Shown here piece by piece: positions 16,702-20,431 of a stretch of DNA of 20,431 nt (within the stretch, counting starts at the first letter, position 1; each line of letters begins with the position of its first letter). The notes under the pieces were generated by a model that saw only the letters and a list, made by a program, of their open reading frames with translations, was not told the origin of the DNA and searched no databases. Both the position numbers and the translations under genes were made by a program. The stretch covers positions 1 to 20,431 of the forward strand of contig CAMEAW010000042.1 in assembly GCA_945911685.1 (NCBI GenBank), written 5' to 3'. Source of the DNA: Bordetella parapertussis. GTDB taxonomy: Bacteria; Pseudomonadota; Gammaproteobacteria; Burkholderiales; Burkholderiaceae_B.

Positions 16702-17754
16702 GTGTCTGAACTTAAGCCTTCGGTACCCCCTGAACCGATACACTCTAATGTAGTGCCATCTCTGGCAATACACTCTGATCCCATGAGTTCTGATAGCTCG
16801 AGTACCGTAGCTGTTAGCGAAAAAACCACCTCGATCGCAGTTGTGTCTGACGACAACATCGCTGCCGTGCGCGCCTATCTTTTAGGGTTACAAGCCAGCA
16901 TCGTTAGTGAACTCGAGCACACAGGCGGCGAACAGTTCTTAACAGACGAGTGGACGCGTGCAGAAGGCGGTGGCGGAATTTCGCGGTTAATTGAAGGTGC
17001 TGAACTCTTTGAGCGTGCGGGCGTATTGTTTAGCCACGTTAAAGGTAAAACACTCCCGCCATCGGCCACGTTGCATCGGCCTGAAGTCGCCGGTCGCCCC
17101 TGGGAAGCCATGGGCGTCTCGATGGTGCTGCACCCGCGTAATCCATACATACCCACCACACATTTAAATGTTCGAATGTTTGTGGCAAAAGCGCCCGAGG
17201 GCTCTGGTCAAGCCGATGTCTTTTGGTTTGGCGGCGGGATGGATCTCACCCCGTATTACCTGTTTGAAGACGACGCCCGGCATTTTCATCGCGTGAATCA
17301 AGCTGCGCTTGCACCACACGACCCAAATGCCTATCCGCGCTATAAAAAGTGGTGCGACGAATACTTTTTTCTGAAGCATCGTAATGAAACACGCGGTATC
17401 GGCGGGATCTTTTTTGACGATTTGAGCGAACCAGGGTTTGAGCAAGCGTTCGCCCTGATGCGTTCGGTGGGCAATGCCTTTATCCCCGCCTACCTGCCTT
17501 TGGTCGAAAAACGACGTTCTCACCCCTTTGGCGAGCGCGAGCGAGACTTTCAGGCCTATAGGCGTGGACGTTATGTAGAATTCAATCTAGTATTTGACCG
17601 CGGCACCCTTTTTGGCCTGCAATCGGGGGGCAGAACCGAATCGATTCTGCTCTCGATGCCCCCGATGGCTGCGTGGCGTTACAACTGGCAAGCACAAGCT
17701 GGCTCAGCTGAGGCGGCACTTTCTCAATACCTTACCCCGCGAGACTGGGTCTGA
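16702..17754 (+). CDS. hemF: Oxygen-dependent coproporphyrinogen III oxidase, with possible N-terminal extension
   Basis: Converts coproporphyrinogen III to protoporphyrinogen IX in haem synthesis, using O2. Family landmarks are [65 protein letters not shown] and [18 protein letters not shown], all intact. From the GTG at 16702 the protein has 350 residues, against 299 in E. coli. The first 47 are low-complexity, Ser/Val/Pro-rich and contain a 10-residue repeat. The conserved part begins around [12 protein letters not shown], and a GTG at 16843 in the same GTGTCTGA context would give a normal 303-residue enzyme. Neither start has a good ribosome site. The upstream start is kept because it closes a 2-nt gap to purD and the frame stays open. 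nadD overlaps the stop codon. Confidence 0.93.
   Translation: MSELKPSVPPEPIHSNVVPSLAIHSDPMSSDSSSTVAVSEKTTSIAVVSDDNIAAVRAYLLGLQASIVSELEHTGGEQFLTDEWTRAEGGGGISRLIEGAELFERAGVLFSHVKGKTLPPSATLHRPEVAGRPWEAMGVSMVLHPRNPYIPTTHLNVRMFVAKAPEGSGQADVFWFGGGMDLTPYYLFEDDARHFHRVNQAALAPHDPNAYPRYKKWCDEYFFLKHRNETRGIGGIFFDDLSEPGFEQAFALMRSVGNAFIPAYLPLVEKRRSHPFGERERDFQAYRRGRYVEFNLVFDRGTLFGLQSGGRTESILLSMPPMAAWRYNWQAQAGSAEAALSQYLTPRDWV
16738..16797 (+). repeat. Two imperfect 30-bp direct repeats in the hemF 5' extension
   Basis: ATACACTCT occurs at 16738 and again at 16768, exactly 30 bp apart and in frame. The translated units are [10 protein letters not shown] and [10 protein letters not shown]. Only the first half of each unit is well conserved. 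Confidence 0.45.
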
Positions 17755-18350
17755 TGCGCATTGGTTTACTCGGTGGTAGCTTTGATCCCGTGCACAGCGC
17801 GCACTTGGTGCTGGCTCAAACGGCGCTTGCCGCATTATCTCTCGACGAGGTCCAATTAATACCAGCAGGTCAACCCTGGCAGCGCCCACCCCTCGGAGCA
17901 TCGCCAGCGCATCGCCTAGCGATGATCAAACTGGCCGTGGGTAACACCACGGGCTTACAGGTCAATCCCATTGAAATTGACCGAACTGGCCCCACCTATA
18001 CAGTTGAGACACTGGCACTATTGCCCCAAGGCCACGAGTATTTTTGGATTCTTGGCGCCGATCAACTTGAAAATTTTTGTACTTGGCGTGATTGGTCAAT
18101 CATCGCAAACAAAGTTCAACTTGTTGTGGCACAGAGGCCTGGCTCTAATCTTGCAGCGCCCGCCGCGCTTGCCACTTGGTTGACACAAAACAATCGGCAT
18201 CTTGTGCATCTTCCTTTTGATCCACTTGATGTCTCTGCCAACGAAATCCGTCAGCGGATCGCTCGAGGCGACTCAACCTGCGACCTCATTCCCGAGGCTG
18301 TAGGCCAGTACATCACCGAGCATGGCCTTTACCGGCAGCACTCAGCCTGA
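17754..18350 (+). CDS. nadD: Nicotinate-nucleotide adenylyltransferase
   Basis: Adenylates nicotinate mononucleotide to deamido-NAD, a late step of NAD synthesis. 198 residues. The nucleotidyltransferase signature is GGSFDPVHSAHL at 7-18, where His14 and His17 form the HxxH catalytic pair. The C-terminal phosphate-binding motif appears as VSANEIRQRI, a variant of the usual SSTxIR. TYTVETLALL and WILGADQLENFCTWRDW are also typical. The ATG shares one base with the hemF stop (TGATG), which indicates translational coupling. rsfS follows after 17 nt, the usual nadD-rsfS-rlmH order. Confidence 0.95.
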   Translation: MRIGLLGGSFDPVHSAHLVLAQTALAALSLDEVQLIPAGQPWQRPPLGASPAHRLAMIKLAVGNTTGLQVNPIEIDRTGPTYTVETLALLPQGHEYFWILGADQLENFCTWRDWSIIANKVQLVVAQRPGSNLAAPAALATWLTQNNRHLVHLPFDPLDVSANEIRQRIARGDSTCDLIPEAVGQYITEHGLYRQHSA

Positions 18351-18367
18351 CAGGAACAAACAAAATA

Positions 18368-18835
18368 ATGGATATTCAAAAACTGCAACGCGCAGTGGTG
18401 GATGCACTCGAAGACGTCAAAGCACAAGACATCAAGGTCTTCAATACCGAGCATCTGACCAGCATGTTTGACCGGGTTGTCATCGCCTCGGCGACCTCAA
18501 ATCGCCAAACCCGCGCTTTGGCCAATAGCGTGGCCGATAAATCACGCAGCATTGGTAACCCCGTGATTGCGACAGAGGGTGAAGACACCGGCGAATGGGT
18601 TCTGGTCGATATCGGCGATATTGTGATTCACATCATGCAACCTGCCATTCGCACGTATTACAACCTCGAAGAAGTATGGGGCGGCAAACCCGTGCGGTTA
18701 AAACTGTCACCCGAGTCAACCCGCGCAGCCGTGGCTTCAAGTGAGACCGCCTTCGATCCAATGGGCACACGCGACGAGCCCGAAGGCCGGCGCGCGGCGA
18801 GCCGTTCATCGCGCCCTGCTCGCTCGAACAGATAA
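18368..18835 (+). CDS. rsfS: Ribosomal silencing factor RsfS, with extended C-terminus
   Basis: RsfS binds ribosomal protein L14 (uL14) and blocks joining of the 30S and 50S subunits when nutrients are short. The conserved domain runs from KLQRAVVDALEDVKAQDI to YYNLEEVWG (about residues 5-105) and includes ATEGEDTGEWVLVDIGDIVIHIM. E. coli RsfS has 105 residues; here a tail of about 45 residues follows, ending in the Arg/Ser-rich RRAASRSSRPARSNR, likely disordered and basic. An AGGA site precedes the ATG. It lies 17 nt after nadD; the gap to rlmH is 67 bp. Confidence 0.94.
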   Translation: MDIQKLQRAVVDALEDVKAQDIKVFNTEHLTSMFDRVVIASATSNRQTRALANSVADKSRSIGNPVIATEGEDTGEWVLVDIGDIVIHIMQPAIRTYYNLEEVWGGKPVRLKLSPESTRAAVASSETAFDPMGTRDEPEGRRAASRSSRPARSNR

Positions 18836-18902
18836 CGCTCGATTCGTATCTGCCGCGGCCCACGCGCATTTCACCCACTAGCGCTTCGCACACACCGCGA
18901 CC

Positions 18903-19373
18903 ATGAAAATAACGATCATCGCTGTGGGGGCCAAGATGCCAGCCTGGGTCGACACGGCCTGGGATGACTACGCTAAAAGACTACCAGCCGACTGGTCGCT
19001 GCAACTCAAAGAAATTAAACCTGAGCCAAGAACTAGCGGTAAAACCGCGGCGCAGATGATGGCGGCAGAAGCCAAACGCATACAAAGCGCCATCCCAGAA
19101 TATGCCGTGCGGATCGCCTTAGACGAACACGGCAAAGATCTCTCAACCGAAAAATTCTCGCAAGTGGTGCAAGGCTGGCAAAACAATAGTCAGCCCCTTG
19201 CGATCTTGATTGGTGGACCTGATGGTTTGGATGCTGAGCTCAAAGCCTCATGCTCCGGTTTGATCCGCCTGTCGTCCATGACGATGCCACATCCTTTAGT
19301 ACGCGTCGTTCTTATCGAGCAACTGTATCGAGCCTGGTCGATCTTGGTCAATCACCCTTATCATCGCATTTAA
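18903..19373 (+). CDS. rlmH: 23S rRNA (pseudouridine-1915-N3)-methyltransferase RlmH
   Basis: A small SPOUT-class methyltransferase of 156 residues (155 in E. coli) that methylates pseudouridine 1915 in helix 69 of 23S rRNA on assembled 70S ribosomes. The trefoil-knot SAM site is seen as [10 protein letters not shown] (101-110), and the C-terminal signature is [20 protein letters not shown] followed by HPYHRI at the end. The start [12 protein letters not shown] is typical of the family. It is the last gene of the dense plus-strand run; an AT-rich gap of 183 bp separates it from maf, which usually follows closely. Confidence 0.96.
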   Translation: MKITIIAVGAKMPAWVDTAWDDYAKRLPADWSLQLKEIKPEPRTSGKTAAQMMAAEAKRIQSAIPEYAVRIALDEHGKDLSTEKFSQVVQGWQNNSQPLAILIGGPDGLDAELKASCSGLIRLSSMTMPHPLVRVVLIEQLYRAWSILVNHPYHRI

Positions 19374-19411
19374 TCTTATTGATTTTCTTCGTTGACGCAT
19401 TCGAGTATCTT

Positions 19412-19432
19412 GATATTTTACATTAAAATATC
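19412..19432. repeat. AT-rich inverted repeat downstream of rlmH
   Basis: GATATTTTA (19412-19420) and TAAAATATC (19424-19432) are exact complements with a 3-nt CAT centre. It could be a weak hairpin near the 3' end of the rlmH message or a dyad operator. No T tract follows immediately. Confidence 0.5.
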
Positions 19433-19486
19433 TGCTTATCTTTATAATTTTTTTAATTTTTATCATTTGATTTTAAGGTTAAATAA

Positions 19487-19506
19487 TTTTTAAATTCATT
19501 TAAAAA
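19487..19506. repeat. Second AT-only inverted repeat upstream of maf
   Basis: TTTTTAAAT (19487-19495) and ATTTAAAAA (19498-19506) are complementary with a 2-nt centre. The composition is so AT-rich that chance occurrence is plausible. Confidence 0.35.
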
Positions 19507-19522
19507 AGCAAATATCGATTAA

Positions 19523-19553
19523 TTGTTTTTAATAATATATACCCGGATATAAT
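19523..19553 (+). promoter_or_regulatory. Candidate maf promoter with a consensus -10
   Basis: A perfect TATAAT at 19548-19553 with TTGTTT at 19523-19528, but the spacer is 19 nt. The -10 ends only 3 nt before the maf ATG, so transcription from it would begin near the start codon and give a leaderless message. The string may instead be chance in AT-rich DNA. Confidence 0.3.
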
Positions 19554-19556
19554 TAA

Positions 19557-20219
19557 ATGCATGCACAACTATATCTTGCTTCGGCCAGCCCTCGTCGAAG
19601 CGAACTCTTAAAGCAACTGGGCGTCGATCATCTGATCTTAAATGTGCCAGCCTCACCTGGTGAAGACGAGCCAAGACATCGCAACGAAAGCCCGCTGGCC
19701 TACGTGCAGCGTACCGCACACGACAAAGCAGACCGCTGTATTGAGTGGCTAAGCAGAAACGCGTGGTGTCCCGATAATCAGCAAGCCATCGATGACCGTC
19801 CGCAAGGCCTCAATGACGATCAGCAAGGCCTCGATCAAACCTTGTACGCTCTGACCGCTGACACAACAGTCGCGTTAGGTGATCGCGTACTGGGCAAACC
19901 GGTAGATCAAGAGGATGCAAGAAAAACGCTCTCTTTGCTATCAAACCAGACCCATCTAGTCCATACCGCAGTTGTACTTTGTCGCCGTCAAGAGCGTTTG
20001 GAAGCGATTTCGACTTCGAAGGTTACATTTACCGCACTGTCTGCGCACGATATCGAACAGTACATCGCAAGCAAAGAACCCTTCGGCAAGGCAGGCGCTT
20101 ACGGGATTCAAGGCTTGGCCGCGCAGTATATCTGCCAGCTCGAAGGCAGCTACACCGGCGTGATGGGATTACCCCTTTTCGAAACCGCACAGCTTTTAAA
20201 GCAGGCTGGCATCTTGTAA
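19557..20219 (+). CDS. Maf family nucleoside triphosphate pyrophosphatase with an inserted repeat loop
   Basis: Maf proteins hydrolyse dTTP/UTP or modified pyrimidine nucleotides to the monophosphate as a house-cleaning activity and can inhibit septation. Seen are the N-terminal LASASPRRSELLKQLG (8-23), ADTTVALGDRVLGKP (101-115), and KEPFGKAGAYGIQG followed by GSYTGVMGLPL. Length is 220 residues, about 20-25 longer than usual. The excess lies between the early YVQRTAHDKA helix and ADTTV (about 65-98) and includes three tandem 7-residue units. Catalytic motifs are intact. The start MHAQLYLASASP fits the family; no strong ribosome site precedes it. It stands apart from rlmH and is convergent with the rRNA operon. 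Confidence 0.92.
   Translation: MHAQLYLASASPRRSELLKQLGVDHLILNVPASPGEDEPRHRNESPLAYVQRTAHDKADRCIEWLSRNAWCPDNQQAIDDRPQGLNDDQQGLDQTLYALTADTTVALGDRVLGKPVDQEDARKTLSLLSNQTHLVHTAVVLCRRQERLEAISTSKVTFTALSAHDIEQYIASKEPFGKAGAYGIQGLAAQYICQLEGSYTGVMGLPLFETAQLLKQAGIL
19773..19835 (+). repeat. Three 21-bp tandem repeats inside maf
   Basis: Units at 19773-19793, 19794-19814 and 19815-19835 share the core CAGCAAGGCCTC or close variants; unit 3 matches each of units 1 and 2 at 17 of 21 positions. They encode DNQQAID, DRPQGLN and DDQQGLD. The repeat is in frame, directly adjacent and clearly better preserved than the one in pepN. Confidence 0.85.
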
Positions 20220-20220
20220 A

Positions 20221-20258
20221 GACGACTTGAGCAAAAACTTTGCCTGAGTCGGCTTATT
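20221..20258 (+). terminator. Probable terminator after maf
   Basis: Two bases after the maf stop, an imperfect 15-bp stem (20221-20235 with 20239-20253, containing two mismatches and two G-U pairs) closes a 3-nt loop and is followed by TTATTCT. The 3' arm GAGTCGGCTTAT resembles the arm of the H-NS-gene terminator. Confidence 0.5.
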
Positions 20259-20306
20259 CTCTAGACCGCCATTGCAGCGCATCGATAAAACCTGTCGTCC
20301 AAAGAC

Positions 20307-20339
20307 AAACCCCCAAGTGCTTATGACACTTGGGGGTTT
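20307..20339 (-). terminator. Terminator of the rRNA operon
   Basis: AAACCCCCAAGTG (20307-20319) and CACTTGGGGGTTT (20327-20339) form a perfect 13-bp stem with a 7-nt loop, located about 12 nt beyond the 3' end of the minus-strand 5S gene. The T-rich tail in that direction is short and interrupted (GTCTTTGG). It may also block read-through from maf toward the rRNA genes. Confidence 0.7.
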
Positions 20340-20350
20340 GGGGTATAAGA

Positions 20351-20431
20351 GCTTGACGATGTCCTACTTTCACAGATGTACATCCACTATCATCGGCGCT
20401 AAGGTGTTTCACGGTCCTGTTCGGGATGGGA
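20351..20431 (-). rRNA. rrf: 5S ribosomal RNA, 3' part only
   Basis: Read on the minus strand, the edge sequence matches the 3' two thirds of betaproteobacterial 5S rRNA: CCCGAACAGGACCGTGAAAC, GCGCCGATGATAGT and GTGAAAGTAGG followed by ACATCGTCAAGC. The remaining 5' third is beyond the right edge. The exact 3' end is estimated to within a few bases from the usual terminal stem. By context it closes a 16S-23S-5S operon transcribed leftward, convergent with maf. Confidence 0.92.

Larger units (their letters stand above)
19374..19556. other. Extremely AT-rich spacer between rlmH and maf
   Basis: 183 bp, roughly four fifths A+T, unlike any other gap in the window except the one before the H-NS gene. 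No coding frame. It contains long A and T runs and two perfect AT-rich inverted repeats (listed separately). It probably acts as terminator region for rlmH and promoter region for maf and is a plausible H-NS binding site. Confidence 0.6.

Noticed and set aside
19374..19556. Replication origin in the AT-rich island
   Set aside because: No DnaA boxes matching TTATNCACA were found in it and no replication genes are near.
20259..20306. tRNA or other small RNA between maf and 5S
   Set aside because: The stretch is too short and shows no cloverleaf or TPsiC-like sequence; only terminators flank it.
1..20431. CRISPR array, toxin-antitoxin pair or defence system
   Set aside because: No regularly spaced repeats of 25-40 bp with unique spacers and no matching protein families; the 21-bp repeats are contiguous, in frame and within genes.

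Overview
The window looks like chromosomal DNA of a betaproteobacterium, most likely an Alcaligenaceae-like member of the Burkholderiales. The evidence is the protein sequences (Fbp, HemF, PepN, an H-NS-family protein and a Bug-type solute receptor all resemble the Bordetella/Achromobacter group), the gene order and the 5S rRNA. Base composition is moderate, clearly lower in GC than Bordetella. This placement is by recognition, not by a database search.

Layout, left to right. (1) 1-6521, minus strand: a run of co-oriented genes. In transcription order these are a nitrilase-superfamily amidase, tldD, aroG (DAHP synthase), a D-lactate dehydrogenase-type FAD oxidase, glcD and the first 39 codons of glcE, which leaves the window. 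(2) 6522-6918: a 397-bp AT-rich gene-free stretch. (3) 6919-7281, plus: a small H-NS-family nucleoid protein with a structured 3' end and a strong terminator. (4) 7402-9309, minus: a TauD-family dioxygenase followed by a Bug-family periplasmic receptor. (5) 9483-13458, plus: pepN and fbp, closed by a 16-bp-stem terminator that probably also stops the converging qor gene. (6) 13552-14541, minus: quinone oxidoreductase. (7) 14680-19373, plus: yebC-purD-hemF-nadD-rsfS-rlmH, a tightly packed housekeeping run. (8) 19374-19556: a 183-bp island of extreme AT content. (9) 19557-20219, plus: maf. (10) The right edge holds the terminator and 3' part of a 5S rRNA gene on the minus strand, so a ribosomal RNA operon converges on maf.

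How the genes fit together: GlcD/GlcE and the D-lactate dehydrogenase homologue oxidise 2-hydroxy acids and feed electrons to the respiratory chain. The Bug receptor and TauD-type enzyme look like an uptake-plus-oxidation pair of unknown substrate. The remaining genes are core metabolism (purine, haem, NAD, aromatic amino acids, gluconeogenesis), peptide turnover, and ribosome maturation or silencing.

The most unusual signal is inside housekeeping genes. PepN and Maf each carry an in-frame tandem repeat with exactly the same 21-bp (7-residue) period but unrelated sequence, placed where the family normally has a short loop. HemF carries an N-terminal low-complexity extension with a 30-bp repeat, and PepN has a second inserted loop. 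I see no CRISPR array, transposase, phage gene or obvious defence system.
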